From contig CAVYZU010000013.1 of NCBI GenBank assembly GCA_963772965.1, positions 310,001 to 374,000 of the forward strand: a DNA stretch of 64,000 nt. Direction: 5' to 3'. The notes under the pieces were generated by a model. That model was given only the letters and a program-made list of their open reading frames with translations, was not told the DNA's origin and did not search any database. A program made the translations under genes and the position numbers. Every line of letters begins with the position of its first letter. The stretch's first letter is position 1. The DNA is from AP-15 sp963772965. Its GTDB lineage: Bacteria > Pseudomonadota > Alphaproteobacteria > ATCC43930 > CGMCC-115725. Shown here piece after piece: positions 53,310 through 63,442 of the stretch.

Positions 53310-55293
53310 TCAGATTCCCGCAACCGCCAGGCGCAGGCCGGACAGAAGCAGCTTGCGGTGCTTGGCGTTGCGCAGAAAGCTTGCGTCCGGGATCACGACA
53401 GGGCTGATCGAACGCAGCCGTGCGATGATCTCTCGCGCCTCGGCGAGGTGTCCCATATGCGCGTAGCAGGCGGCAAGATAGCGATAGGGTACGCTAAGGC
53501 TGGGATCCTCCTGGATCGCGAGGAGTAAATACGGCGCTGCCTCATCGAATCGGTGGGCCAAGAAGTGTGCCTCGCCGATGATAGCGATTGCCGTGCCGAC
53601 TCGGGCGCGTGGGCTGAGGCGGAGAGAAGTCTCAACATGCGCGATCGCAATGTCAGGCTGGCCGGCCTCCATTCTGAGGACGCCGCTAACGTGCCAGCCG
53701 CGCGCGAAATTCGGATTGAGCGCGAGGGCACGGTCGACCAATGCCATCATGGCGCCGATGTCCTCGCCAAAATAGGCCAGCGCTTGAGCAGCATTCGCGA
53801 GAATGCCCGGGTCGTCCCCCCGCCACTTCGAGGGCTCGCCTGGCGAAATCGATGCTCTTCAGACGATGCGCCGTCGGCTCGTCGCTACGACCGTCAAGAA
53901 CCAGCCGAAAACAGCAATAAGCGGCCCAGGCTAGCGCGAGCCCGTAACGCGGGTCGTGCGCGATCGCCTGTTCCAGAAGGGGGAGCGCTTCCAAGATTTG
54001 CCGCGCCGACGACCAGATCATCGCGTGGGCGCGCAGGTAAAGATCGTATGCTGTGAGATCGGCGGTCGGGCGGCCAGCCGAACGTGCGGCTTCGGCGGCC
54101 TGTAATGCTGGCTCGATGATCCCAGCGACGCTCGATGCTACCCGATCTTGGAGCTCGAATATCTCTTCCAGCGAGCCGTCGAAGCGATCGGCCGACAAAT
54201 GCCCTCCGCTGCCCGCGTCGATCAGCTGCGCAGAAATGCGCACGAGATTTTCGACTTTGCGGACGGAGCCTTCGAGCACGTAGCGCACCGCGAGCTCGCG
54301 GCCGACCTGCCGCACATCGACCGCTTGCCCTTTATACGTAAAACTTGAGTTGCGGGCGATGACCAACAGCCAGCGGATGCGCGACAGCGCGGTGATGATC
54401 TCCTCGACCATGCCGTCGACAAAATATTCCTGCTCCGGGTCGCCGCTCATATTCTGAAACGGCAAGACCGCGATCGAGGGCTTGTCGATCACCGGCGGCA
54501 GGCGAACAGCGTGCGTGACGGTGTGGTCGATTGCATCGCTCACTGTTGCAGAGGGTGTTGAACTCTCCATGCGGATGCGACGGACAAGCGCAATGGTTTC
54601 GTCATCGGGCTGGACACCGAACTCGCGCTTCAGCATCTCGGTGACGACTTCGAACTGGCGCAGCGCTTCCCCCCGGCGCCCGGCGCGGGCGAGCAGCTCG
54701 ATCAGCAGGCGATGGGAATCCTCGCGTAAATTGTCGATCGCCAGCAGGCGCGTCGCTGCGGCGATCGCCGCTTCGAACTCGCCGGCCGCCCCGCGGGCCG
54801 CAGCGAGCTGGCGCAGGGTTGTCGCTGCCAAGGCTGCGAACCGGCTGCGCTCGACGACAAGCCAATCGTCGAAGCGCGGTGCGACGGGTCCGCGATTTTC
54901 GAGCAGCTCGCCGCGGTAAAGTGCGGCCGCCTCAGCAAGGACATCGCGGTCGGCCGAGGTTGCCCGAGCCTCGAACTCGAGAGCGTCTACCACCAGGGCG
55001 CCCAGCGGAATGATCAGGGAATTGCCTTCGGCAAGGACCACGTCATCCCTCATATTTCGGCGCAGCACCACCAGCGTCTGGCGCAGGCTATGCCGCGCCT
55101 GCGCCGGACCCCGGTCGGTCCAGAGAAAATCGGCAACCGTCTCGCGGGCGATCGGCCGCCCGGGTTGCAGCGCGAGCAGCGCCAGTAGCGCGTCCGCCTT
55201 GCGCGGCAATTGACGCAGCTCGCGTCCATTGATCGCGAGCGAGAGTGGGCCAAGCAGGCGCAGTTCACTTTTTGGTAAAGCAATCCCAGGCAT
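53310..55293 (-). pseudogene. SARP/BTAD-type regulator with TPR domain, frameshifted at a C6/G6 run
   Basis: From ATG 55293 the frame encodes a winged-helix/BTAD N-terminus (SELRLLGPLSLAINGRELRQ, GRPIARETVADFLW, HSLRQTLVVLRRN, FEVVTEMLKREFGVQPDDE), then KPSIAVLPFQNMSGDPEQEY and SSFTYKGQAVDVRQVGRELA, the FlgO-like segment of TPR regulators, and TPR repeats. It derails at the C6 run 53816-53821; one base fewer gives ILANAAQALAYFGEDIG and continues in the frame ending at 53310. The rebuilt protein is ~660 residues. Divergent from the SBP56-like gene, so it is a candidate controller. Confidence 0.75.
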
Positions 55294-55454
55294 CGATACC
55301 GCCGCGCTCGTCCTCCGAGTTTACGGCTTCGCCGCGAGGTGGAAACGAACTTTTGACGGGGTGTGACGCGAGTTTTGACGCCGCCGTCGCCATGCCGGTG
55401 ATGCTGTCCTCGCTTTAATCCCTTCCGCCAAAGCTCGCGAGGGAAGGCTCGGAA

Positions 55455-57221
55455 ATGGTCACCACAATTCTCCCGCTTGGCTCGGCGGCTGCGCCGCATC
55501 TGACCAAGATCCCGCGTATCCTCTCACGAAAAAATTTGCTCTTAACGGTCGTTTTCGCCTGCGCTCTGGCGCCTCCATGGAGCGCGCTGGCGGGCTCGAG
55601 CTACCTGGCTGTTTGGTCGTCCGATAAAGGAACAGAGGATAAGCCCGGCGTCCTCAATACCGATTTTCTCGCTATCATCGACGCTGACCCAAGATCCCGA
55701 ACCTATGGCACGGTCGTGAACACGGCATCGATGCAGAGTTTACCCAGCGCGAACCTGCTCAACGATCTTGGGTTTACCCAAGCGCTAGGCCTGACAACCA
55801 AATACGGATTACCCGCCACCGGGATTCCGTCGGATGCGCTGAACGAGGCGCATCACATGAGTCATGACCCGATCGTCATTGCCAAACACAGCTACCTCTA
55901 CATGGGTGGGCTGATCAGCGCGAACATCTTTCGCTGCGACGTCACTGATCCCCTCCACATACCAGCCTGTCCACTGGTCACGACGGCGAAGGACGTAACC
56001 AACTTCTCAGGCGTCGACGACTTTCTGCAGGGCCCAACTGGCAACCTTTTGGTCACTTACATGGGCGCCAAAGACCTCACGACACCAGGCGGCGTGGTCG
56101 AGATCGGCCTCGACGGCGCGGTTGTCGGAGAATACGCGGCCGCCAAGCCAGGCGGACCGAAGCGTTACATGCCGAGCGTCAACGGAGAAACGGATACCGG
56201 CTTGCTGGCTCACCCGCACGGGATTGATACCCGCCCCGACCTGGATTTGATGGTGACGTCGGACTACGCCGACCCGCTTACGCTCGCGACATCGCCGACT
56301 TTACAAGGGAAAAAAGAAGACTGCGGCACGACCGTGCGGTTTTGGAACCTTTTGGATCTGAAGGCTGGACCGACGGCCATCGCGCAGCTTCCGGTCGGCA
56401 AGGGCAGGGAAGGTTATTTCAGATATAATGCGCCCGAGGGCGTCATGACGGTGGCGCTCACGCACCTTCACGAACACAAGGGTGTGTTCGCCTCGAGTAT
56501 GGGAGGCGGAACGATGTGGTTTGCGCCGGACGCCACCGCGGCGGAACCCGAATTTCGCATGATATACAGGGTGGGACCCGGCACGAGCCTCCCGGTATTC
56601 TTCGTTACGCCAGACGACCGGTTTCTTGTGATACCGATTTAGGGTGTATTATCGACCGGCGACCCGCCGCCCCCCGGCCTCGCGGTTTCGGCTTATAACC
56701 GTGACTATCGCGGTGAACATTCCCGCCGCGTCATTGTTCTCGACATCCAAAAGCTGCTGAGAGCCCGAACACTCGTCAAATGCGACGCCCCACCTGTCAT
56801 CACGGACGCCGACGGAATTATTCAGCGCATCGCCGCGCGCAATAATGGGGCCGAGGATTGCCCAACGGTCACCGGCACCCTAAACCTAGACTCGGCGGAG
56901 AACTTCGCCACTCACAGCGGGCCGCACTTTGTGGCATTCGACCACGAGACGCGGCGCGTCGCCGCTTCGAATTACTTCGTACAGCTGACACCGTTCGATT
57001 TGCCGGGACTTCACGAGGCAGGCGATGATCGGGTGTGCATGGCCCGGTTGACGCAGACTGGCCAACTGGTTCTCGATCGAGGGTTCAGGGACGAACTGAC
57101 CGGCCAGCCCTGCGTCGCTATGGACCGGCCGAAGTCTTATCAATGGCCTAATCGGGGACGAACGGGTGCCGCCAAACCGCATGCAATGGCTTTTATCAAC
57201 ATCGACGAGGATCAGGAGTAA
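55455..57221 (+). pseudogene. SBP56/methanethiol oxidase-like exported protein with one in-frame TAG
   Basis: One frame runs 588 codons except for TAG at 56640. Before it: signal region LLLTVVFACALAPPWSALA, SYLAVWSSDKG, NEAHHMSHDPIVIAKHSYLY, GNLLVTYMGAKDLTTPGG and LLAHPHGIDTRPDLDLMV. After it: GVLSTGDPPPPGLAVSAYNR, THSGPHFVAFDHETRR and KPHAMAFINIDEDQE. The histidine motifs and layout match selenium-binding protein 56 relatives, which include bacterial copper-dependent methanethiol oxidase. A SCO gene follows 40 bases later, as in mto clusters. As it stands, a ~395-residue truncated protein would be made. Confidence 0.65.
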
Positions 57222-57261
57222 AACAGGACCAGGGCTGAGAGCACTGCGGAGGGGGAGCCAA

Positions 57262-57842
57262 ATGACACGTCCGACCCGGATGCTGCTCGGTACGATCTTG
57301 CTTGCGTTTGCCGGAGCCGACATCTTCATGGCTGCCTCTTACCAGGTAGGCACGCGGAGCGCTGAGCTCGAAAACTTCCATCTGGCTGGACCGACTGGGC
57401 GTTTCTACTCGATCGAGAGTTTTCCGTCCGGCTCGGTGCTCGCAATATATTTCGGTTACACGACCTGTCAGCGCTCCTGTCCGATCGCGCTAAACAGCAT
57501 CGCCGAAGCGATCGATCGCTTGGGCAAGCTCGGCGCCGCGGTCCAGCCGGTATTTATCGACATGGATCCAGAGCGGGCCGCGCTCGTCAGTATCCCTGCA
57601 TACATGGAGGCTTTCGGACCCCGGTTTCTCGGTCTCGCCGGCTCGTCTAGCGATGTCCAGCAGGCAGCCAGGATTTCAGAGTCAAGGTGGAGCGCATCCA
57701 ACTCAGTGCCGACCCCACCGACTACTTAATGAAACACACGTCGCCCATCTTTGTGATGCGGCCCACCGATCCGCACCCAAAGGCGTTGCCAGCCACGAGT
57801 TCGCCCATGGACATCGAATTGGCTTTGAGGCAGGCACTGTAG
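57262..57842 (+). pseudogene. SCO1/SenC family copper chaperone, frameshifted
   Basis: From ATG 57262 (GGAGGGGGAG upstream): N-terminal anchor RMLLGTILLAFAGADIF, FHLAGPTGRFYSIESF, the copper motif GYTTCQRSCPIALN (CxxxC), and PVFIDMDPERAA. The frame is lost near 57671. One extra base continues it as DFRVKVERIQLSADPTDYLM, then KHTSPIFVMRPTD with the copper-ligand His, ending at 57842. Such proteins deliver copper to an oxidase; the neighbouring methanethiol-oxidase-like protein would be the client. Periplasmic, membrane-anchored. Confidence 0.75.
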
Positions 57843-58391
57843 AGGCCGCGTCCCCAGCATTCTCGCTGCGCAACTTCGGTTCCTATGCTTGACCCTGGCT
57901 ACGTAGTCGAGGACTTAGCGCCACTGCGGGCTGCCTAATGCGATGGGCCGCCGGTCTCGCCGACCCGAGCGAACGGCTGCACTGGGGCATGAAGGACGGT
58001 TCGCGTCGCCCAGGCTGAGCGCCGGCTGTGGTTCAGAAAGGGGACCATCGCGGGAACGCCCGCAACGAGCGAGACGCGCCGTTAGCAAGGTTTGTTTGAA
58101 AGTCGGTCCGTCTTTCTGGAGCGACGGCGGGCGGCTGCGACCATCGCGCGATTGTGCAGTCATTGAGGTCTCGTCCGCAGGCCGGTGTTCCCTCATTCGC
58201 CTGCTGAAGGCGCGTGGCTACCCCCAACCCCGGTGGATCGAAGCCTTGCAGACCGCGCCTCGCCGCGGCGATTTTTCCGGTCCAGGCTTAGCTGACCGCA
58301 CGCATCAAGGCAGCTCACTCGGCACTGACGCAGATCATAGGCGCTGACCGGCGAGCCACCCAATATTTGACGATATGTTGAGGGACCGGTC
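57843..58391. other. Intergenic region without a recognised gene
   Basis: 549 bases with no supported gene; the longer frames here are arginine-rich coding shadows. A MauG-type gene, which could complete an mto cluster, is not present. Confidence 0.4.
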
Positions 58392-58865
58392 GTGAAGTAC
58401 ATCGTGGAGGTGCGGTACACCGGGATCGATTGGGTCGACCTGATGGCCGACATGCGCTCGTGGCTCGATCGCCGGCAAATCAAGGTTGAGGAGTTTAGCC
58501 ACACCTTGCTCGGTCGTGGCGTCGCCGTGCGTGTCGGCTTTTACAACGAGGATCAGGCGGCGGCATTTGCGACTTCGTTTTCAGGTCGGTTGGAATCCGC
58601 CGAGCCGCAGAGAGCGGCAGTGCAGGAAGCGATGCGCAGCCCGGCGGAAAGCGACCCTGATCCCCGGTTCCCAAAAGGTTTGGTGTCTTTGGGCGATCCG
58701 TTGACGGAGCGTGCTGAGCCCACCTCGGAGGCACCTCTCGCCGGGTTCTCTCTAATGATCACGCGGCGTCAGAAGGCGGATTTGCGCAAACGAGGTTATA
58801 CTGAAGAGCAAATCCGGGACATGCCGCCCAACGAAGCGCATAGGGTTCTCGGCCTGATCGATTAG
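58392..58865 (+). CDS. Conserved hypothetical protein
   Basis: A 157-residue protein, MKYIVEVRYTGIDWVDLMAD, with RGVAVRVGFYNEDQAAAF and a Ser/Pro/Glu-rich linker. The C-terminal ~35 residues (MITRRQKADLRKRGYTEEQI followed by MPPNEAHRVLG) form a helical module that recurs at the ends of many proteobacterial and phage proteins. I cannot name the N-terminal domain. It appears intact and stands alone between decayed genes. Confidence 0.65.
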   Translation: MKYIVEVRYTGIDWVDLMADMRSWLDRRQIKVEEFSHTLLGRGVAVRVGFYNEDQAAAFATSFSGRLESAEPQRAAVQEAMRSPAESDPDPRFPKGLVSLGDPLTERAEPTSEAPLAGFSLMITRRQKADLRKRGYTEEQIRDMPPNEAHRVLGLID

Positions 58866-59113
58866 CGTGCGCCAATCCCTCGGCGATCCAGCCTACTGGC
58901 TCTATTGGGCCGAAACCGCCGGCCACGAGAATGGGCGCTGATCCGCGTGGAGGGCTGGCTTGCCGGGTCCGCTGTGCCCGGTAGTGGTCAATGGGCTGAA
59001 GTCGCGCACCGGCAACTCGGCGCCGTAAACGGCGGCTCGCGGTTCTCGGATCAGCAAAAACGACACTAAAATCGACCCATGCGATTGGCCGACACGGCTG
59101 GAGGGAGCGACAC

Positions 59114-59415
59114 ATGACCAGGAAGATCGCGCTCGAGGAGCAATTCCGCGTCGAGGGGTTTGCCAATATGGCGCGCACCGAGGGTAGCGGGTCGGCGGCG
59201 GCACTCCGTCGCCAGGCGGCCGAGCGATTGCCGGAGATTGACGAACTGCGTCTCGACGCCATGAACAAGGCCGGCATCGACCTCGCGGTCCTGTCACTGT
59301 TCCAGCCGGGGTCCAGGGCGAGCGCGACATCGCGACGGCGATCCGCAAGGCGAAGGTGGTCAACGATACTTTGGCCGAGCGGATCGCCAAGCATCCCACG
59401 CGCTTCGCCGTCAGG
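59114..59415 (+). pseudogene. Amidohydrolase N-terminal remnant
   Basis: MTRKIALEEQF, then LPEIDELRLDAMNKAGIDLA and VLSL, as in the start of amidohydrolase 2 (decarboxylase-like) proteins. A one-base shift near 59308 moves the continuation PGVQGERDIATAIRKAKVVN and DTLAERIAKHPTRFA into another frame. After TRFA the sequence is a transposase, so the barrel and its metal site are lost. Confidence 0.7.
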
Positions 59416-59996
59416 TCCGGCCCGCGCGCCCTCCGCAAGTCGCTCTTCGCGATATTGGAAAACCGAAAGGACGAGATTTCGCGGCGAACAGCCAAGCTGA
59501 TAGGAGGCCTCTATGAAGACTGGTGCGGCCTGGATGAGCGCATCGAGACTGTCACTGGCGAGATCGAAGAACTCGGTCAGGCCGAGGCCAAGTGCCGGCG
59601 GTTGAGGAGTGTTCCTGGGATCGGGCCGCTGATCTCAACCGCCGTGGTGGCGGCGATCGGCAGCGGCGAGGCTTTTGATCGCGGGCGCGATTTCGCCGCC
59701 TGGCTCCGCCTCGTGCCGCGCAACACAGCACCGGCGGGCGGTCGATCCTTGGCCGCATCTCCAAGTGCGGCAGTAAGTATCTGCGCACGCTGCTGATCCA
59801 GGCCGCAAAGGTCCTGCTGATGCGGCCGCACAACTGGACCCGGTATAGCTTCGGCCCGTGGCTCAATTCCGCGTCCCAGCGGTTGCACCGGAACAAACTC
59901 GCGGTCGCATTGGCCAACAAGCTCGCACGCATCGCCCGGAGCGTGCTGCGCCACGACAAAGCTTTCGATACCCACCTCGAGGCCGTCGCAATCTAG
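59416..59996 (+). pseudogene. IS110/IS1111 transposase, C-terminal remnant
   Basis: Fused in frame to the amidohydrolase remnant: LYEDWCGLDERIETVTGEIE, RRLRSVPGIGPLISTAVVAA, GRDFAAWLRLVPRN. Near 59735 a frameshift moves the end (GRISKCGSKYLRTLLIQAAK, NKLAVALANKLARIARSVL) to another frame, ending at 59996. The RuvC-like half with the acidic residues is absent. Confidence 0.75.
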
Positions 59997-60361
59997 CGCT
60001 GTCTCGATCGAGTTCGCGATTGAGGAGCTGCATGGAACGGATCGATAGACGTACCCTGAATCTGATCCCCCGAATGGCTGCTCAGCGGTCTGTCCGCTAA
60101 TGAGATCAAAGGTGCGTGCGTATTCCCATCAAGGCCACGGCCCGCGTGCCGATCAACAGGCCGGATACATATCAGCGACTTCCGACAGCACGCCCTCACT
60201 TGCGAACAGCAGCCGGTCCATACATTCGGGGCATCTTTACCCGTACACCGCCCCCCGCAGCCTTTGGCTGCAGAACGCGGATTCCCGCCGCTCACTGGAC
60301 GATGATCGGTTAGCTCAAATCGACCCGAAGCGTCCATTCCATGATTACTGAGGGGGTGCCG
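59997..60361. other. Intergenic region without a recognised gene
   Basis: 365 bases between the transposase remnant and the 3' end of the ABC operon. No supported frame. Confidence 0.4.
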
Positions 60362-61615
60362 CTACGCCGACGGCCAGAACGGCTTGGCAAGGGCGAGGTT
60401 GGTCGGGAAAACTGTCAGCGGAACTCCCTTTTGCCATTGCGCAAAGATCATCGGCACGTCGACGCGCCGCCCTTTTTCATCGAATTTGATGGGTCCTGGG
60501 AAGCAGCTTGCGGCCGGCCCGGACGTCAGGTCCATCCCGCGGATCGCATCGGCGACCTTTAACCGGTCGGCTGCGCCGGCGACTTCCAGTGCGGCTTTCA
60601 GAATTGCAATATCGCCATAGCCACACAGCCCGTCCTGGGTCAGGAATGGCTCGCCAGTGCGCTTTCTGAAGCGCTCGATAAAATCCTCCTGGCCCTTCAT
60701 CGGCCAATTCGCAACACTGAACAGCAGCCCTTCGAGCAATTCGGCGCCGATGGTCTTCAGCAATTCGGGCGAGCCGAACGGCGCGCCATTGCCAACCAGT
60801 GGAATCTTTCCGTGCGAGAGCTTGAACTCATCGAGCTTTTCAAGCACCAACTTGCAGTCGGGCATGGCCGAGGTCAGCAGCAGCAGGAAATCGGGCTTAG
60901 TCGAGCGCACCTTCTCGATGAGGGGAGTCGCATCCGAGAGCGGCGGCGTAAACACCTGATCGACCACCAGCTTTAGCCCAGCCTTCTCAAACCCGCCGGC
61001 GCGCAGCGGCTTGGCGAAACTGACTGGCGAGGCGGTGTTGTCCATGATCAGACCGACGGTCTGAGGGCGCTTGCCGGTGGCGGCTTGCGCCAGATCGAGC
61101 GCAGTCGGCACGGTCTCTTTCGCCTGGTGATCGGCGGTCGGCGAGGTCTGGAAGATGAACTTGAACCCGCGATTGGTGATCGCGTCCGAATAGCTGAGGG
61201 TTAACCATGGTAACGACGCGCGCTCAGTCACCTCGGTCACCGCCAGAGTAAAGGAGCTGAGCCACGCGCCGGTGCCACCGACAAGATCGGGGTTGTCCGA
61301 CAACAGGCGCTGCGCGGCGTTCTTAGCCTTTTCGGTGCTGTCGCCGGCATCGGCGTACACGATCTCGATCTTGGCGCCGCCAAGGCTCTTGATGCCGCCG
61401 TTGCTGTTGATATCGTCGACCGCCATGTCGGAACCCATGCGCAGCAGCTGGCCCTGCCGTGCCCATGGGCCCGACAATGGTGCAATCGAGGCGATCTTGA
61501 CCGATTTTGCCTGGGCTCGCGCCGAGGTGATCGCGAGCGAGGGCAGCGCCAATGCGCCAATGGACAGCGTCACCCCCTTGGCCACCGCGCGTCTCGTAAA
61601 TTTCTTGTCGTTCAC
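60362..61615 (-). CDS. Branched-chain amino acid-type ABC transporter substrate-binding protein
   Basis: A 417-residue Liv/AmiC-type binding protein. The GTG start (NDKKFTRRAVAKG) is chosen because GAGGAGGAGA lies just upstream. The leader with twin Arg and LSIGALALPSLAITSARA suggests Tat or Sec export. The mature part has VKIASIAPLSGPWARQGQLL, AVDDINSNGGIKSLGG, AQRLLSDNPDLVGGTGAWLS and LPWLTLSYSDAITNRGFKFI. It is the last gene of a leftward operon behind fused LivM-LivG and LivH. Liv-type systems also carry aromatic acids, urea or amides, so the substrate is open. Confidence 0.88.
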   Translation of the reverse strand: MNDKKFTRRAVAKGVTLSIGALALPSLAITSARAQAKSVKIASIAPLSGPWARQGQLLRMGSDMAVDDINSNGGIKSLGGAKIEIVYADAGDSTEKAKNAAQRLLSDNPDLVGGTGAWLSSFTLAVTEVTERASLPWLTLSYSDAITNRGFKFIFQTSPTADHQAKETVPTALDLAQAATGKRPQTVGLIMDNTASPVSFAKPLRAGGFEKAGLKLVVDQVFTPPLSDATPLIEKVRSTKPDFLLLLTSAMPDCKLVLEKLDEFKLSHGKIPLVGNGAPFGSPELLKTIGAELLEGLLFSVANWPMKGQEDFIERFRKRTGEPFLTQDGLCGYGDIAILKAALEVAGAADRLKVADAIRGMDLTSGPAASCFPGPIKFDEKGRRVDVPMIFAQWQKGVPLTVFPTNLALAKPFWPSA

Positions 61616-61666
61616 CCGTGTCTCCTCCTCGAAACCATGCAATTCGTTTTAACCGGCATCGATCTT

Positions 61667-63442
61667 CTAGTTCGCCGCGCTGGCGACGCGCTCGACCCAT
61701 TTCTTGCCGAGATAGGCTTCGATCACCCTCGGGTCACGGACGATAGCATCCGGCTCGCCGCTGGCAATCATCCGCCCGTGATCGAGCACGTCAAAATGGT
61801 CGACCAGCCTCACCATCGCCTGCATCGTGTGCTCGATGATTAGCACGGTTATGCCGTCGGCCCGCAACTGCCGGATCACGCCAAGAATGCCGTCCAGATC
61901 GTCATGCCCTAGTCCGGCCAGGGTCTCGTCTAACATTATCAGCTGGGGGTGCGGCGCCAGCGCGCGCGCCAACTCCATCAACCGCAATTCCCGGGTCGTC
62001 AGACCACCAGCAATCGCCTGCGCACGGTCGCTCAGCCCGACGCGGTCGAGCGCTGCAAGCGCCAACCGCTCCGCGATCGTCTGATCGGCGGCACTGACAA
62101 ACGCGCCGACGATGACGTTTTCGAGCACGGTCATGCGCGGAAAAGCGCGCACCACCTGAAAAGTACGGCCGATGCCGCGCCGGCACACCTGGTTCGGTTG
62201 GAGCCCCACCAGCGGGGCGCCGGCGAAACTGATCGTACCGCTATCGGGAGGCAGAAACCCGTTGATGACGTTGAATAGCGTGGTTTTGCCGGCGCCGTTC
62301 GGGCCGATGATGCCGTAAAGCCCGCCTTCCGGAACGGTCAGGTCGACGCTGTCCAGCGCACGCAAACCGCCGAAGGAAATGCCCACCCCACGTAGCACCA
62401 GGAGGTCGGCTCCAGCGACGGCACGGGCCTGTGGTACTATGGCGACCAACGCCGGCTCCGGCCGCGGCGGCACGAGCGGGGCCGGTTTGTTCCGCGCAAA
62501 CCGGTCGAGCACGTGCCAATAGACCCCCTCCGGCGCGCAGAGAATGATCAAAATGATCGCGATGCCATAGACGACGCCTTGAATGCCGGGCAGGATATTG
62601 CCTAATTCGGCATTCAATCCTTCGGCGAGCGGTACGAGCACAGCCGCCCCGATCAGCGGCCCCCATATGCTCCCTACTCCGCCGAATAAGGCCAGGATCA
62701 AGGCTTGCGCCGAGACCAGCATACCGAACACCGTCTCGGGGGTCAGCACCAGCAGCACCACCGCGTATAACCCGCCCGCAGTCGCACCCAGCGCGCCGCT
62801 TAACATCAGCGCCAGCATCTTCCACCGCCAGGTGTTGATACCCGCCGCCTCGGCTGCCGGCTCATTCTGTTTGATCGCCAAGAGCGCCATGCCGAAGCGC
62901 GAGTTCTCGACCTTCAGCGAGATCAGCAGGGTCCCCACCAACAAACTGAGCGCGAGCACAACATAGACGCGCGGATCGTCGAACTGCATGAACACCCAGG
63001 CCGATTCCCGCTTCATCGGCAAGGTTAGTTCTTGAAATCCTAGCCACTGGAAAACATAGAGAATTGCCAGGGGATAGGCGAGCATCGCTAGCGCGAAATA
63101 GTGGCCGCGCAGGCGAAAGGTCGGGTAGCCAATAAGCGCGCCGGCGCAGCTGCCGACGACGGCGCTGAGGGGAACGGTCAGCCACGGTGTCAGGTTGAGG
63201 TAGATCATCCCCAGCGCCACCGTGTAGGCCCCCAGTCCCCAGAACACGGCATGCCCGAATGAAAAATAGCCGCTGTAGCCACTCAGCACGTTCCACGCCA
63301 GCGACAACACCGCCCACAGCAGAACCTGTGTCAGGACCAGCTGGTAATAGGCGCTCTTCAGCACCAGCGACAGGATGACGACAACGATCGCGACCGCCAG
63401 GATCGCCCAGCGGTGCCGGTTGATCTCCGGCGGCGTCCTCAT
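61667..63442 (-). CDS. Fused branched-chain amino acid ABC transporter permease/ATP-binding protein (LivM-LivG)
   Basis: A 591-residue fusion. Residues 1-330 are a LivM-type permease with helices and GYSGYFSFGHAVFWGLGAY, RLRGHYFALAMLAYP and ALFGGVGSIWGPLIGA. Residues 347-591 are a LivG-type ATPase: Walker A GPNGAGKTT (380-388), Walker B LIMLDE (501-506), H-loop H538 in IIEHTM. The usual LSxGQ signature is replaced by GGLTTRELRLMELARALA. Fused forms are known in the family. The start ATG overlaps the LivH stop codon (ATGA), showing tight coupling. Confidence 0.9.
   Translation of the reverse strand: MRTPPEINRHRWAILAVAIVVVILSLVLKSAYYQLVLTQVLLWAVLSLAWNVLSGYSGYFSFGHAVFWGLGAYTVALGMIYLNLTPWLTVPLSAVVGSCAGALIGYPTFRLRGHYFALAMLAYPLAILYVFQWLGFQELTLPMKRESAWVFMQFDDPRVYVVLALSLLVGTLLISLKVENSRFGMALLAIKQNEPAAEAAGINTWRWKMLALMLSGALGATAGGLYAVVLLVLTPETVFGMLVSAQALILALFGGVGSIWGPLIGAAVLVPLAEGLNAELGNILPGIQGVVYGIAIILIILCAPEGVYWHVLDRFARNKPAPLVPPRPEPALVAIVPQARAVAGADLLVLRGVGISFGGLRALDSVDLTVPEGGLYGIIGPNGAGKTTLFNVINGFLPPDSGTISFAGAPLVGLQPNQVCRRGIGRTFQVVRAFPRMTVLENVIVGAFVSAADQTIAERLALAALDRVGLSDRAQAIAGGLTTRELRLMELARALAPHPQLIMLDETLAGLGHDDLDGILGVIRQLRADGITVLIIEHTMQAMVRLVDHFDVLDHGRMIASGEPDAIVRDPRVIEAYLGKKWVERVASAAN

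Noticed and set aside
31892..56642. Amber (TAG) suppression or recoding across the window
   Set aside because: Intact genes here use TAG as a normal stop, the DszA-like gene is also truncated, and no tRNA with anticodon CTA was seen in the window.
55455..57221. Selenoprotein reading of the selenium-binding-type gene
   Set aside because: The in-frame stop is TAG, not TGA, and no SECIS-like hairpin is evident after it.
57943..58347. Plus-strand frame of 134 codons in the gap after the SCO gene
   Set aside because: Arginine-rich, no motif, and equally long frames on the other strand; typical GC-rich non-coding background.
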